Positions 51,302 to 60,847 of a stretch of DNA of 64,000 nt are shown in pieces. Position 1 is the first letter of the stretch; every line of letters starts with the position of its first letter. The notes under the pieces are model-generated. The model searched no databases and was not told the DNA's origin. It worked only from the letters and a program-made list of their open reading frames with translations. This stretch comes from Mesorhizobium loti. GTDB taxonomy: Bacteria; Pseudomonadota; Alphaproteobacteria; Rhizobiales; Rhizobiaceae. The DNA lies in contig AP017605.1 of assembly GCA_002356515.1 (NCBI GenBank), forward strand, positions 1,736,001 through 1,800,000, read 5' to 3'. The position numbers were made by a program, and so were the translations under genes.

Positions 51302-51583
51302 TCAGTGCGCCACGCCGTCCGAGGCGTGCAGCAGTCTCCACGTCGAGCCAACGCGTCCGTCGAACTGCGCGGCAAAATGCTCCGCGGCCACATCCTCCAG
51401 GCCGTCATCGACGAGTGCCTCGATGCTTCGGCGCATCAGGGTAAGCTGCATCTGCCTGGCGTGTTCCCGGTCGGCCTCCCGCATAATGGCCGTGACGTGG
51501 TAGGCGACGACGGGCTGGCCGAGGGATGACAGCAGCGCGTTGGCCTCGGCTGTTACGGCAGTAACCGCATCTTCGATCTTCAT
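51302..51583 (-). CDS. Small hypothetical protein
   Basis: A 93-residue acidic, helical protein (KIEDAVTAVTAEANALLSSL; QMQLTLMRRSIEALVDDGLE) without signal peptide or recognisable domain. ATG 51583 is preceded by GAGG at 9 nt; the ATG at 51598 has none. It stands alone, reading against the cyclase gene. Real coding is supported by composition and the SD but not by family. Confidence 0.5.
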   Translation of the reverse strand: MKIEDAVTAVTAEANALLSSLGQPVVAYHVTAIMREADREHARQMQLTLMRRSIEALVDDGLEDVAAEHFAAQFDGRVGSTWRLLHASDGVAH

Positions 51584-51925
51584 TCTGGCGATCCTCATCA
51601 AGAATGATGCTGACGCCTCCCCGCAAGGCGACGGTGATCCGTCGCTTCTTTTCTTTAAGTTCACTGCCGCGCACGAACGAATGCTGCGCGCCAGGCTGGC
51701 AATTGCTGTCTTCTCCAGACCCTCGACCACCCTCGTTCGGCCCAAAAACAATATCCGCCAAATTTGATTCAAAGGCGACCGGATAGTTAACTGATGGTTA
51801 ATGGCAGTGCTTGCCATCCCTCGCCAATCGGGATGCTTCGCCTCGACGTTTCCTGCCGCGCAATAGCCGCAAAGCTGCCCGATGGCTGCCGGACCTGTTG
51901 ATCCGCCACGAAGAAAGGTTCTGTC
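51584..51925. other. Divergent intergenic region
   Basis: A 342-bp stretch between the starts of the small hypothetical and the exported protein. It has an AT-richer part at about 51735-51800 containing GTTAACTGATGGTTAATGG. A promoter is expected but no boxes can be fixed. ORFs crossing it are short and lack bias. Confidence 0.4.
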
Positions 51926-52810
51926 ATGCGGTTGGTCTGGACGGTCATGTTTGCACTTGCGAGCAGTGCGGCCTTCGCCGCCGCACCCGAGGACGATTAT
52001 ATCGCCGCGCGCGACAAGGCGATTGCGGAAATCGCGGCGATGGACAGCGCCAACACCCCGGTGGAAACGCTCGATGCGGCCAATGAAAAGGCCCGCGCAG
52101 ACCTCGAAAAGCGTCTCACCGCCTTGCTTGGCCCCTTCACGGTCAAGGATTTTCCGGCGGCCGGCACGATCAATCTCGAAAGCCTCAGTTCTTCCGATAT
52201 CGGCTTCGGCATGCTGGACGGGCTGCGCCACGGCACCGATGATGGCCCCAGCATCGTGGCATCGACACGCGGCCTGGTCGAGCGATGGCTGCAGTCGCGC
52301 GCCGCCGAGACGGATGCCGATCTCAAACTGCCTACCGGCTTCGACGCGGCGCTGAAGCTCGATGCCTTCTACACCCAGGCCATCGGCAGCGACGCCGCCT
52401 TCACCAGCACGCTCGACTTTGCGCTGAAGAAGCCGGATGGCGCCGACATGGCGATCGCCCGGCTCGGCGGCTGGGCACAGGATATCGGGCCGAACTACAA
52501 CCAGGAGGTCGTCGTCACGGTCGTCAAGGGCAACAGCGTGCTGATCGCCGAAGCGCCCGCGGCACCGCCCATCCCGAAGATCGCGGCCTGCGACGCGGTG
52601 TGGACCGCCGCCGATGCCGCCGCCCAGAAACTGGCCAAGCAGGCCACCGACGACAGCGACGAAAACACATCCGACGCCGCCAACGCCGCCTGGACAAAAG
52701 GCGACAACGACTTCCGCGCCTGCCTGGGCAAGAGCTTGCCTACGGATGCGGCCTTCCCCGCGCTGCTCGCCCAGGCGCAGACGCTGGCGGATCGGATGGC
52801 GGGGAAATAA
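51926..52810 (+). CDS. Exported hypothetical protein
   Basis: A 294-residue protein with a signal peptide (RLVWTVMFALASSAAFAAAP, cleavage after AFA), preceded by AAAGG at 8 nt. The mature part is Ala/Asp-rich, with a helical N-terminal segment (ARDKAIAEIAAMDSANTPVE) and a central Ser/Asp/Gly part (LESLSSSDIGFGMLDGLRHG). Two Cys in the C-terminal part (KIAACDAVW and FRACLGKS) could form a disulphide. No family is recognised. It stands alone upstream of htpG, and a short fragment of the CACAAGGGGGG-type repeat lies in the gap after it. Confidence 0.68.
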   Translation: MRLVWTVMFALASSAAFAAAPEDDYIAARDKAIAEIAAMDSANTPVETLDAANEKARADLEKRLTALLGPFTVKDFPAAGTINLESLSSSDIGFGMLDGLRHGTDDGPSIVASTRGLVERWLQSRAAETDADLKLPTGFDAALKLDAFYTQAIGSDAAFTSTLDFALKKPDGADMAIARLGGWAQDIGPNYNQEVVVTVVKGNSVLIAEAPAAPPIPKIAACDAVWTAADAAAQKLAKQATDDSDENTSDAANAAWTKGDNDFRACLGKSLPTDAAFPALLAQAQTLADRMAGK

Positions 52811-53058
52811 GGGCGCAAGACGGGCGCGACGCCAACGCTGCCAATCTCCCCACCTGCGCGGACGCTCCTCAACCCCCACAAGGGGGGAGATCGATACTTT
52901 CACCGCCGGCGCCCTCTTGTTGCCCTCGCATTCCACCACCATATCGTCGGCGCGCTGGCCCGACCGATAGGGTTGCCAGCACCGCAAAAAATGGTTGAAA
53001 GGAAGTCCCGCACGCGCTTCGGCGCGGCGGGGCGGATGAACAGTGTGGGGAAATCTGA

Positions 53059-54945
53059 ATGACGACGGATACGAAAGCGACGGAAACCAGGGCGTTCGAG
53101 GCGGATGTCTCGCGGTTGCTGCACATGATGGTGCATTCGGTCTATTCCGATAAGGACGTCTTCCTGCGCGAGCTGATTTCCAATGCCGCCGACGCTTGCG
53201 AGAAGCTGCGCTTCGAGGCCGTCAGCCGTCCGGAATTGCTGGGCGAGGACCCCAAGCCGCGCATCTCGATTTCGGCCGATCCGGACAACAAGCAGATCAC
53301 CGTCGAGGACAACGGCATCGGCATGAGCCGCGACGACATGGCCGAGGCGCTGGGCACGATCGCCCGCTCCGGCACGCGCGCCTTCATCGAGCGTGTCGGC
53401 TCAGGCAGCGAGGACACGCAACTCATCGGCCAGTTCGGCGTCGGCTTCTATTCCGCCTTCATGGTGGCCGACCGCGTCGACGTCATCAGCCGCCTGGCCG
53501 GAAGCGAGGAGGCCTGGCGCTGGTCGTCCGACGGCAAGGGTTCGTATGAGATCGCGCCCGCCCCGCTCGAAGCCGCTCCCAAACGCGGCACCCGCGTCGT
53601 GCTGCACCTGATGGACGATGCCGTCTCCTACACCGGCTCCTACCGGCTCGAGCAGCTGGCCAAGTCGCAGTCGGGCCATGTGCCGGTGCCGATCACGCTC
53701 GTCGAAAAACCCGGCGCCGAGGCGCGCGACATAGCCGACGGCACCGCGCTTTGGGTGCGGCCGAAGAGCGAGATCAAGCCCGAGGAATACACCGACTTCT
53801 ACCGCAGCGTCGCCGGCCAGTATGACGAGCCGGCCGCCACCATCCATTTCCGCGCCGAGGGCCGACAGGAATACTCCGTGCTCGCCTTCGTGCCGGGATC
53901 GCGTCCGTTCGATCTGTTCGACCAGGACCGCAAAGGCCGCATGAAGCTCTATGTGCGCCGCGTCTTCATCACCGACGACGCCGACCTTCTGCCGCGCTAT
54001 CTGCGCTTCGTGCGCGGGCTGGTCGATTCCGCCGACCTGCCGCTCAACGTCTCGCGCGAAATGATCCAGGAAAGCCCGCTGCTCGCGTCGATCCGCAAAG
54101 GTCTGACCAACCGCGTGCTCGGCGATCTCTCGAAACTGGCCGAGAACGAGGCCGAGGCCTATGCGAAGATCTGGGAGAATTTCGGCGTTGTGCTGAAGGA
54201 AGGGCTCTATGAGGACTACGAGCGGCGCGAGCAATTGCTGAAGCTTGCCCGTTTCCGCTCGACCGCCTCCGGCGAAGCCTGGCGTGGCCTCGCCGACTAT
54301 GTCGCCGCGATGAAGGAAGGCCAGAAGGCGATCTTCTTCATGGCCGGCGACGACCGCGCCCGGCTCGAAGCCTCGCCGCAGCTCGAAGGGTTCAAGGCGC
54401 GCGGCATCGAGGTGCTGCTGCTCACCGATCCGGTCGACAGTTTCTGGGTGACCATGGCGCCGGACTTCGACGGCAAGCCGTTCAAGTCGGTCACGCAAGG
54501 CGTGGCCGAACTGTCCGACATTCCACTGCTCGACGATGCCAAGAAGCCGGACGCGGCGGCAACGCCTGAGGTCGATGGCTTCCTGGCCTTCGTCAAGACC
54601 GCGCTCGGCGATGCCGTCTCGGATGTAAAAGCTTCCGACCGCCTGACCGAAAGCGCCGTTTGCCTGGTCGCACCCGAACATGGCCCCGACCGGCAGTTCG
54701 AGCGGCTGATGAACGCCGCCGGCCGCCTCGACAAGGCGGCGAAGCCGATCCTCGAGATCAACCCGCGGCATGAGCGTGTGCTGGCGCTGGCCGGTCTCGG
54801 CGATGAGGACCAGGCCTTCAAGGACGACGCCGCCCACCTCCTCTACGACGAGGCGCGCGTGCTCGACGGCGACAAACCGGCGGATGCCAGGGCGTTCTCG
54901 CAGCGTCTCGCCCGGCTGATCGAGCGCGGCATTTCCAAGAGCTGA
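53059..54945 (+). CDS. htpG: Molecular chaperone HtpG (Hsp90)
   Basis: Hsp90-type chaperone of 628 residues, the expected length. The N-terminal GHKL ATPase shows ELISNAADACEKLRFE, VEDNGIGMSRDDM and the lid region GQFGVGFYSAFMVADR. The middle domain has YVRRVFITDDADLLPRYLRF and DLPLNVSREMIQESPLL, both diagnostic. The C-terminal dimerisation domain follows (VDGFLAFVKTALGDAV onward). ATG 53059 has GGGG upstream. A cytosolic ATP-driven chaperone for client maturation under heat and oxidative stress. It converges on a GlxA-type regulator, 21 bp away. Confidence 0.97.
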   Translation: MTTDTKATETRAFEADVSRLLHMMVHSVYSDKDVFLRELISNAADACEKLRFEAVSRPELLGEDPKPRISISADPDNKQITVEDNGIGMSRDDMAEALGTIARSGTRAFIERVGSGSEDTQLIGQFGVGFYSAFMVADRVDVISRLAGSEEAWRWSSDGKGSYEIAPAPLEAAPKRGTRVVLHLMDDAVSYTGSYRLEQLAKSQSGHVPVPITLVEKPGAEARDIADGTALWVRPKSEIKPEEYTDFYRSVAGQYDEPAATIHFRAEGRQEYSVLAFVPGSRPFDLFDQDRKGRMKLYVRRVFITDDADLLPRYLRFVRGLVDSADLPLNVSREMIQESPLLASIRKGLTNRVLGDLSKLAENEAEAYAKIWENFGVVLKEGLYEDYERREQLLKLARFRSTASGEAWRGLADYVAAMKEGQKAIFFMAGDDRARLEASPQLEGFKARGIEVLLLTDPVDSFWVTMAPDFDGKPFKSVTQGVAELSDIPLLDDAKKPDAAATPEVDGFLAFVKTALGDAVSDVKASDRLTESAVCLVAPEHGPDRQFERLMNAAGRLDKAAKPILEINPRHERVLALAGLGDEDQAFKDDAAHLLYDEARVLDGDKPADARAFSQRLARLIERGISKS

Positions 54946-54966
54946 GGCAGCGCTTCGTTCCCGGCT

Positions 54967-55947
54967 TCATTGTCCCGCAGCAGTGGCGGGCATGCGGTTG
55001 GGATGTCTGAGATGGGTTGGTGTGATGCCCGTCTGCTGGCGGAACACACGGCTGAAATGGCCGGCATTGGTGAAGCCGCAGCGATAGGCGATGTCGCCGA
55101 TCTGCAGGTCGCTGCCTTCCAGCAGCGACTTGGCATGATGCACCCTGAGCGCCAGGTATGCCGCCATCGGGCCGATGCCGAGCTCCGTGCCGAAAAGCCG
55201 CTCGAGCTGGCGCCGCGAGCAGTTCAGGCGGTCCGCGATCTCGCCGACCGACAGCGTCTCCTGCAGGTTACTCTCCATCAACAGCAGTGCGCGCTTCACC
55301 GCGCGGCTCGACGCCGCCGGAAACAGGTCGCCGACGGGCTGCACGTCGCGGCTGCTTCTGATGCGGTCGAGCACCAGGATCTTGGCCGCCTTTTCCGCTG
55401 CCTTGTGGCCGATGAACTGCGACACGAAATGGCCGGCAAGGTCGGCCGCACCCGTGCCGCCGGCGCAGGTCGAGCGGCCACGGTCGACGGAAAACAGGCT
55501 GTCGGCATGGGCGTTGACATCGGGGAACTGGTTGCGGAAATCCTTGATGTGGAACCAACTGACGGCGGCGCTGTAGCCGTCGAGCAGGCCGTAGCGCGCC
55601 AGCACGAAGCTTCCGGTGCACAGCGCCGTCAGCGGCACCCCCTTCTCGGCCGCCCGCAACAGGAAGGCCTCCTTGTCGGAACTGAGGCTGCGGTTGGTGT
55701 CGAGCAGGCCGCCCACCACCACGACATTGTCGAAATCCTCAGGATTGCCGATCCCCTTGGTCGGCAGCAATTCGACACCGCAGCTTGCCCGGATCGGCAG
55801 GCCCCGTTCGCCGACGATCTCCCAGTCGAACTCGATCCTGCGGCTGCGGTCGCCCTCATCGCCCGCCAGCCGCAGCGTGTCGATGAACAGCGACAGCGGC
55901 GACAGGGTGAAGTCGCGCACCAGGAGAAACGCAAACCGCCTTGCCAT
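54967..55947 (-). CDS. GlxA-family (DJ-1/PfpI plus AraC HTH) transcriptional regulator
   Basis: A 326-residue regulator combining a DJ-1/PfpI-like N-terminal domain with an AraC DNA-binding domain. The former contains VVVVGGLLDTNRSL, LTALCTGSFVLARYGLLDG with the nucleophile-elbow-like Cys, and TCAGGTGAADLAGHFV. The latter has SVGEIADRLNCSRRQLERLF and IGDIAYRCGFTNAGHFSRVF. Regulators of this group (GbdR, ArgR-like) control choline, betaine or arginine use. ATG 55947 is chosen; an in-frame TTG at 55974 lacks support. Confidence 0.9.
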   Translation of the reverse strand: MARRFAFLLVRDFTLSPLSLFIDTLRLAGDEGDRSRRIEFDWEIVGERGLPIRASCGVELLPTKGIGNPEDFDNVVVVGGLLDTNRSLSSDKEAFLLRAAEKGVPLTALCTGSFVLARYGLLDGYSAAVSWFHIKDFRNQFPDVNAHADSLFSVDRGRSTCAGGTGAADLAGHFVSQFIGHKAAEKAAKILVLDRIRSSRDVQPVGDLFPAASSRAVKRALLLMESNLQETLSVGEIADRLNCSRRQLERLFGTELGIGPMAAYLALRVHHAKSLLEGSDLQIGDIAYRCGFTNAGHFSRVFRQQTGITPTHLRHPNRMPATAAGQ

Positions 55948-56101
55948 TGTGTGTCCGGAACCGCCTTGTCTCAAGCTTATTCAGCCAACACATTATCCTG
56001 GAACACCGGACGATGTGTTTGCCAAAAGCGGCACCGGACTTCTCGCTTGTTGCCGGCCGCGCGGTCCATAGCGCCTTCCCTCGACACGTGCCGTCACGGC
56101 T

Positions 56102-56830
56102 TTAAGCCCAATAGGATTGTCCTCCGGCTCGGACCGAGTGCAATATCAACGGTCGATCAGGCGTCGATGGGGCGATGAGAGGCTGGGTGAGCGTCTCGGA
56201 AATTTCGATTTCGCAATGATCCGAGCCGTCGTCGTAGACAAGCGTCCCCTGCGAAATCCGCAACACAATATTGGAACCACGCTGGGGTTCGTTGGACCAC
56301 CTGTCCAGGGCTGCTATGCTGTCAGGCATAGCAAACCCTTGAAACGCTTGGATCTCCCGAATGATTTGCTTGGCTCCCAGCGTTGCATCCCAAATCCAAT
56401 GGGGAAGGTGCGAGACAGAAAAGTAATCCTCGTTTTCCAGAGTTTCGAGTTGGCCCGCCACTCGCTGAAGCCAGATCATTCGACTTCTCAGCCCACCATG
56501 GAAATCTGGGAGCCATGGCGAGAAAACGAGGTGCCCGGGCAGCCTGAAGCGCATATTACCGCTTTTTGTTCGACCCCATGGCCAAGCGTGCTCCTGACCG
56601 GTGTCGGCCGATCGAACGAAAAGCACGCCTTTTGTTTCGCGGACTACCGCCCAGAAATTTCTCGCAGGCGAGCAAAGAATTGCTTCGTGAAGCCGCGCGA
56701 TAGCCAGAGCCACTGGAACCGCTTTGGCCAACTCCACGATTGCGGCGGGCACATGCTGGCCTTCCCGACGTATATACCCCTCCGCCAGGGGACGGTTTAT
56801 ACTTCGAAGATAGTGGCGATAGGTCGACAT
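56102..56830 (-). CDS. Hypothetical protein, AT-richer than its neighbours
   Basis: A 242-residue protein from ATG 56830 (alternatives are an in-frame TTG at 56887 and GTGs nearby). Recognisable segments are AIVELAKAVPVALAIARLHE, FWAVVRETKGVLFVRSADTG and a Trp-rich region (HLPHWIWDATLG). No signal peptide, membrane helix or known domain is visible. Codon usage is less GC-biased than in flanking genes, pointing to recent acquisition. Function unknown. Confidence 0.55.
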   Translation of the reverse strand: MSTYRHYLRSINRPLAEGYIRREGQHVPAAIVELAKAVPVALAIARLHEAILCSPARNFWAVVRETKGVLFVRSADTGQEHAWPWGRTKSGNMRFRLPGHLVFSPWLPDFHGGLRSRMIWLQRVAGQLETLENEDYFSVSHLPHWIWDATLGAKQIIREIQAFQGFAMPDSIAALDRWSNEPQRGSNIVLRISQGTLVYDDGSDHCEIEISETLTQPLIAPSTPDRPLILHSVRAGGQSYWA

Positions 56831-57045
56831 ATGCGCGTTATATGTGTCATCTGTCCTACTAGGCACAATCACGCACCTTCCAATCAAATGTCGCTTAACT
56901 AACTACACTATTGCTCAAACGCATACGTGAGTACAGATCACCTATCTTCATTTCGTTAGGTGGAGTTGAAAGGTACCCTTTGCTCAAACAGCGAAGCCCG
57001 GGCGCGCGGTCATACGCCCGGGCTGTCCATCAGAAGCAACGTGCT

Positions 57046-57741
57046 TCATTTCACGCCGGCAGCCGCCTGTTCGATGATCTTGGCAACAGCCGCCGGATCG
57101 GAGACATAGACCGCGTGGCTGCCGGGCACTTCGACCGTCGTCGCGCCGGCCCGGGTCGCCATCTGGCGCTGTGCCGGCGGCGGGATCATGTGGTCGTCGG
57201 TGGCAACGAGATACCAGCTCGGCTTCACCCTCCAGGCCGGCTTGGTGACCTTGCCTTCGAGCGCGGCGATACCCCACGGAACCTGCGAGTCCGCCATGAA
57301 GGAAGCGAGCGAGGGACGCACATCGGCGGCGAAGGCAGCGGCGAACTTGGCCTTGTCGAGCATCAGGAAGCCGTCGACGGGCGGCAGGATCGGCGGCACG
57401 GACGCGCCGGGAGGCGGGTTGGCGATCAGGGTCGAGACCGACTCGCCGGCATCCGCCGCGAAGGCCGCGATATAGACGACAGCAGCCACCTTGGGATCGG
57501 TGCCGGCTTCCGACACCACGACGCCGCCATAGGAGTGGCCGACCAGGATGACATTGCCGGGAGCGGCAGCGATGGCGCGCTTGGTCACCGCGACGTCGTC
57601 GGCGAGCGAGGTGGTCGGGTTCTGGACGATGGTGACGTCGTAGCCGTCCTTCTTGAGCTGGTGGTAGACGCCTTCCCAGCCGGAGCCATCGACGAAGCCG
57701 CCATGAACGAGGACGACGGAATTTGCTGTGGTGTTCGACAT
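57046..57741 (-). CDS. Alpha/beta-fold hydrolase
   Basis: A 231-residue alpha/beta hydrolase (esterase- or salicylate-esterase-like, EstC/MES group). The oxyanion segment is VVLVHGGFVDGSGWEGV, the nucleophile elbow is VGHSYGG (about residue 88), the acid is in YLVATDDHMIPP, and the catalytic His is in PGSHAVYVSDP. ATG 57741 follows GGAGAA. It is cytoplasmic. The winged-helix TPR regulator starts divergently 186 bp away and may control it. Confidence 0.88.
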   Translation of the reverse strand: MSNTTANSVVLVHGGFVDGSGWEGVYHQLKKDGYDVTIVQNPTTSLADDVAVTKRAIAAAPGNVILVGHSYGGVVVSEAGTDPKVAAVVYIAAFAADAGESVSTLIANPPPGASVPPILPPVDGFLMLDKAKFAAAFAADVRPSLASFMADSQVPWGIAALEGKVTKPAWRVKPSWYLVATDDHMIPPPAQRQMATRAGATTVEVPGSHAVYVSDPAAVAKIIEQAAAGVK

Positions 57742-57927
57742 TTGAGTTCTCCGTTTCAAAGTGTTGTTTGCGTTGGTTGCAGGAGGACTATGCCGCAGGG
57801 CCGGCGGACGCGCTTTGAGACGACCTTCAGGACCTCTTGATTTTCCCTTGAGATGGCTTTGATTTTGCGGCCACGACACCGCTAAGGTGCCGGAGTCGCA
57901 GTCTTCCTCGCGCCTGGAGCCAGCAAT

Positions 57928-59478
57928 TTGCCGTATCTTTTCGAGGATTTCGCCCTGGACGGCGACCGGCGCGAACTGCGCCGCGGCAATGAACTGGTCC
58001 CCGTCGAGCCACAGGTGTTCGACTTGCTTCAATATCTGATCGGCAATCGCGAGCGTGTGGTCAGCAAGGACGATCTGGTCGATGCGGTCTGGCAGGGACG
58101 CATCGTCTCGGATGCGACGCTGGCCAGCCGCGTCAACGCCGCGCGCAGCGCCCTGCGGGACAATGGCGAGCAGCAGCGCCTCGTCCGCACCTTCCCGCGC
58201 CGGGGCTTTCGCTTCGTCGGCACCGTGCGCGAGGAGGCCGGCGCCGAGACGATCGCGCTGGTCGAGCAGGCGAAGCCGGGGCTGGGCATTCCCGCCCGCC
58301 CTTCCATCGCCGTGCTGCCCTTCGTCAACCTGAGCGGTGATGCCGATCAGGACTATTTCGCCGACGGCATGGTCGAGGACATCATCACCGGCCTGTCGCG
58401 CATCCGCTGGCTGTTCGTGATCGCGCGGAATTCTTCGTTCACCTACAAAGGCCGCGCGGTCGATGTGAAGCAGGTCGGCCGCGAACTCGGCGTGCGCTAT
58501 GTGCTGGAAGGCTCAGTGCGCAAGGTGGGCAGCCGTGTGCGCATCACCGGCCAGCTCATCGACGCCGAGGACGGCAGCCATCTGTGGGCCGAGCGCTACG
58601 ACCGCGAGCTGACCGACGTGTTCGCGCTGCAGGACGAGATCACCATCAGCGTGGTCGCGGCCATCGAGCCCAATCTGCGCCGGGCCGAGATCGAACGCGT
58701 CAAGCGCCGCCGCCCCGACAGTCTCGACGCCTATGATCTTTTCCTGCGCGCGCTGCCCGACGTCTACACCTTCATGCCGCAAGGCGCCGCCAAAGGCCTG
58801 CCGCTGCTCGACCAGGCGCTGGCCATCGAGCCGAGTTATGCGCTCGTCCACGGCTTTGCCGCCTGGGCGCATCAAACCCTTTTCATCCGCGGGGGCATGC
58901 GGGCGGACCACCGCGAGATGGCGTCCCGCCATGCCCATGCCGCCATCGAGCACGGTTCGGGCGACGCCATGGCGCTGGCGCTGGCCGGCTTCACCATCGG
59001 CCTGGTCGAGCATGACCGCAGGCTGGCCGACGAGGCGTTTTCGCAAGCGTTGGCGCTCAGTGCCTCTTGCGCCTTCGTCTATACGTTCGGCTGCGTGCCG
59101 GTGGCCTATGGCGGCGACGCGGCCCGCGCCATAGACTGGTGCGAGCAGGCGTTGCGACTGAGCCCGCTGGACGCCATGAACTGCGTGCCGCAAGGCATGA
59201 TCGGCTTCGGCAATTTCCTCGCCGGCCGGCATGAGCAGGCTGTCGTGGCAGGCCGGCGGGCGGTGGAGATGAACCCCGGCTTCAGCATCCTGCACGGATG
59301 GCTGGCCGCACCGCTTGCCAGGCTCGGCCGGCTCGACGAGGCCAAGGCGGCGGGAGCGCGGATGTTGGCGCTCGATCCACATTTTGCGATTGGCCGCTGG
59401 TCAGCGGCGGTGGGGCTGGCGCCTGAGATTGTTGGCGAGGTGACCGACGCGATGCGAATGGCGGGATTGCCGGAGTGA
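57928..59478 (+). CDS. Winged-helix regulator with FlgO-like and TPR domains
   Basis: A 516-residue regulator. The N-terminal OmpR-type winged helix (EDFALDGDRRELRRGNELVP; VWQGRIVSDATLASRVNAAR) spans about residues 3-96. It is followed by a FlgO-like or adenylate-cyclase-associated domain (SIAVLPFVNLSGDADQDYFA) and a TPR-rich C-terminal half (GLPLLDQALAIEPSYALVHG; GRHEQAVVAGRRAVEMNPGF). The TTG start has GGAG at 9 nt. There is no membrane helix, unlike CadC. Common in Rhizobiales; the ligand is unknown. The divergent hydrolase is a plausible target. Confidence 0.85.
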   Translation: MPYLFEDFALDGDRRELRRGNELVPVEPQVFDLLQYLIGNRERVVSKDDLVDAVWQGRIVSDATLASRVNAARSALRDNGEQQRLVRTFPRRGFRFVGTVREEAGAETIALVEQAKPGLGIPARPSIAVLPFVNLSGDADQDYFADGMVEDIITGLSRIRWLFVIARNSSFTYKGRAVDVKQVGRELGVRYVLEGSVRKVGSRVRITGQLIDAEDGSHLWAERYDRELTDVFALQDEITISVVAAIEPNLRRAEIERVKRRRPDSLDAYDLFLRALPDVYTFMPQGAAKGLPLLDQALAIEPSYALVHGFAAWAHQTLFIRGGMRADHREMASRHAHAAIEHGSGDAMALALAGFTIGLVEHDRRLADEAFSQALALSASCAFVYTFGCVPVAYGGDAARAIDWCEQALRLSPLDAMNCVPQGMIGFGNFLAGRHEQAVVAGRRAVEMNPGFSILHGWLAAPLARLGRLDEAKAAGARMLALDPHFAIGRWSAAVGLAPEIVGEVTDAMRMAGLPE

Positions 59479-59507
59479 TTTGCAGTGGGGTGGCCGGAGC
59501 CTCCCCA

Positions 59508-59695
59508 GCGTCGTCATCCCTGGGCGAAGCAGGAGCGAAGCTCCGTCGCGGAGACCCTGGGATCCATGCCGCGACTCTGGACGTGGAATGCAGCGGAGCA
59601 GAATTCTGCGCCGCCGCGACGCTTTGAAGTCGCGGCATGGATCCTCGGGTCTGCGCCGCGTCGCTACGCTCCTTGCTCCGCCCGTGGATGACGAA
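59508..59695. repeat. Long imperfect palindrome (intergenic repeat)
   Basis: The outer arms pair CGTCATCC with GGATGACG (59510-59517 and 59686-59693). An inner arm GGATCCATGCCGCGAC (59561-59576) pairs exactly with GTCGCGGCATGGATCC (59629-59644). The approximately 190-bp unit fills most of the 311-bp spacer between the winged-helix regulator and plsY. No ORF there is credible. It resembles long-stem rhizobial intergenic repeats. Confidence 0.75.
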
Positions 59696-59789
59696 GCGAT
59701 GGATGTTCCGTCGATCGCCAAGGCATGCGATGCATGAACGACCCGTCAAAGCCTCTGTGCAGAGCAACCGGTCGGTCCGAGAGCGCGAT

Positions 59790-60464
59790 CTAGATCTGCG
59801 GTTCCGTTTTCTTGTCCGGGCTACCTTGCCCCAGGCGCGGCTCCGTCCCGGCCAGCAGCCGCCGGATGTTGGCGCGGTGGCGCGCGATCACATAGAGCCC
59901 ACCGGCAATCACCAGCAGCCGGTAGGGCAGCGGTTGCTCCATGCCAAGGACGAGAACGATCGCCGTCAACGCCGCCAGCATCGAGCTCAGGGAAACAATC
60001 CTGGAAAGTGCCAGCACGGCGCAGAAAACCGCTGCCGCGCCCAGACCGATCGGCCAGGACAGCGCCAAGAGCACGCCCAACCCCGTCGCGGCGGATTTGC
60101 CGCCGGTGAAATTCAACCAGACCGAACGGCCATGCCCCAACAGCACGGCAAGTCCGGCCAGACACACCGCCCAGGGTACGAAGCTTTGCAGGTCAAGCCC
60201 TGCCGGCGGCGTCAGGAACGGCAACGCATAGAGCCATCGGATAAACACGATCGCCGCCACGCCTTTCAACACATCGACCAGCAGCACCACCAAGGCAGGC
60301 CCTTTTCCCAGCGCTCGCAACACGTTGGTTGCGCCGGTTGATCTGGAGCCATGCTCGCGGATATCGATGCCCGTGAGCAGTTTCCCCGCCAGATAGCCGG
60401 TGGGCACGGACCCGAAGAGATAAGCGATCGCCAGTCCAGCCACGCTCGCTATCCAGAAAACCAT
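59790..60464 (-). CDS. plsY: Glycerol-3-phosphate acyltransferase PlsY
   Basis: Membrane acyltransferase of 224 residues (family about 200-220) that transfers acyl from acyl-phosphate to glycerol-3-phosphate, the first step of phospholipid synthesis. Family signatures are AYLFGSVPTGYLAGKL (about residues 13-28), IDIREHGSRSTGATNVLRAL (about 33-52), LLGHGRSVWLNFTGGKSAAT and ARHRANIRRLLAGTEPRL. There are about five to six membrane helices. The ATG at 60464 has a poor SD. The usual dprA or pyrC neighbour is absent, so this may be a second copy. Confidence 0.9.
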   Translation of the reverse strand: MVFWIASVAGLAIAYLFGSVPTGYLAGKLLTGIDIREHGSRSTGATNVLRALGKGPALVVLLVDVLKGVAAIVFIRWLYALPFLTPPAGLDLQSFVPWAVCLAGLAVLLGHGRSVWLNFTGGKSAATGLGVLLALSWPIGLGAAAVFCAVLALSRIVSLSSMLAALTAIVLVLGMEQPLPYRLLVIAGGLYVIARHRANIRRLLAGTEPRLGQGSPDKKTEPQI

Positions 60465-60474
60465 GGATTTACCG

Positions 60475-60610
60475 TGTTGCTGCAGGCCAATCGCCACGAC
60501 CTTATATAGCCGCTCTCGGAAAAGGCAGAGTTTGGTAAGCCCAACTCCTTCGCTCAACTCGAGGAACGCTCCGGTCGTACACCGCCCAAGGAGTGGTTCA
60601 TGCAAAGCCC
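60475..60610 (+). repeat. Shortened duplicate of the monooxygenase upstream region
   Basis: It shares ordered blocks with 63522-63752: ATATAGCC, CGGAAAAGGCAG, TTGGTAAGCCCAACTCCT, CTCAACTCGAGGAACGCTCC, GGTCG, CAAGGAGT and TTCATGCA. Relative to the other copy, about 90 bp in the middle are missing. The copied start codon at 60600 opens only a 6-codon frame before a stop. It lies upstream of plsY, in opposite orientation. Confidence 0.8.
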
Positions 60611-60847
60611 ACCCGAATAATGTTCGCAAATCCAGCACCCACATAGGCGCTTCGTCAAGTTATCTGGCCCCGACACGTCCGGAAGCGCCGGCGACGCCAG
60701 TCGTTTAAGCACTACTCCGCCCAGTAACTTGAAATGCCCCGCACAGGCGGATACCGAAACTTCCCGCCAGCCTGGAAGGGTAAATTTAAGCGTTTGCTAC
60801 TAGGCTCGATCGATGAGCTATAGTTCAGGAAAGGTATCCGGGTCGAA

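Noticed and set aside
51584..52987. Long minus-strand frame continuous with the 93-residue hypothetical gene
   Set aside because: Beyond 51583 it runs antisense to the exported protein gene, with Arg/Gly/Asp-rich shadow composition.
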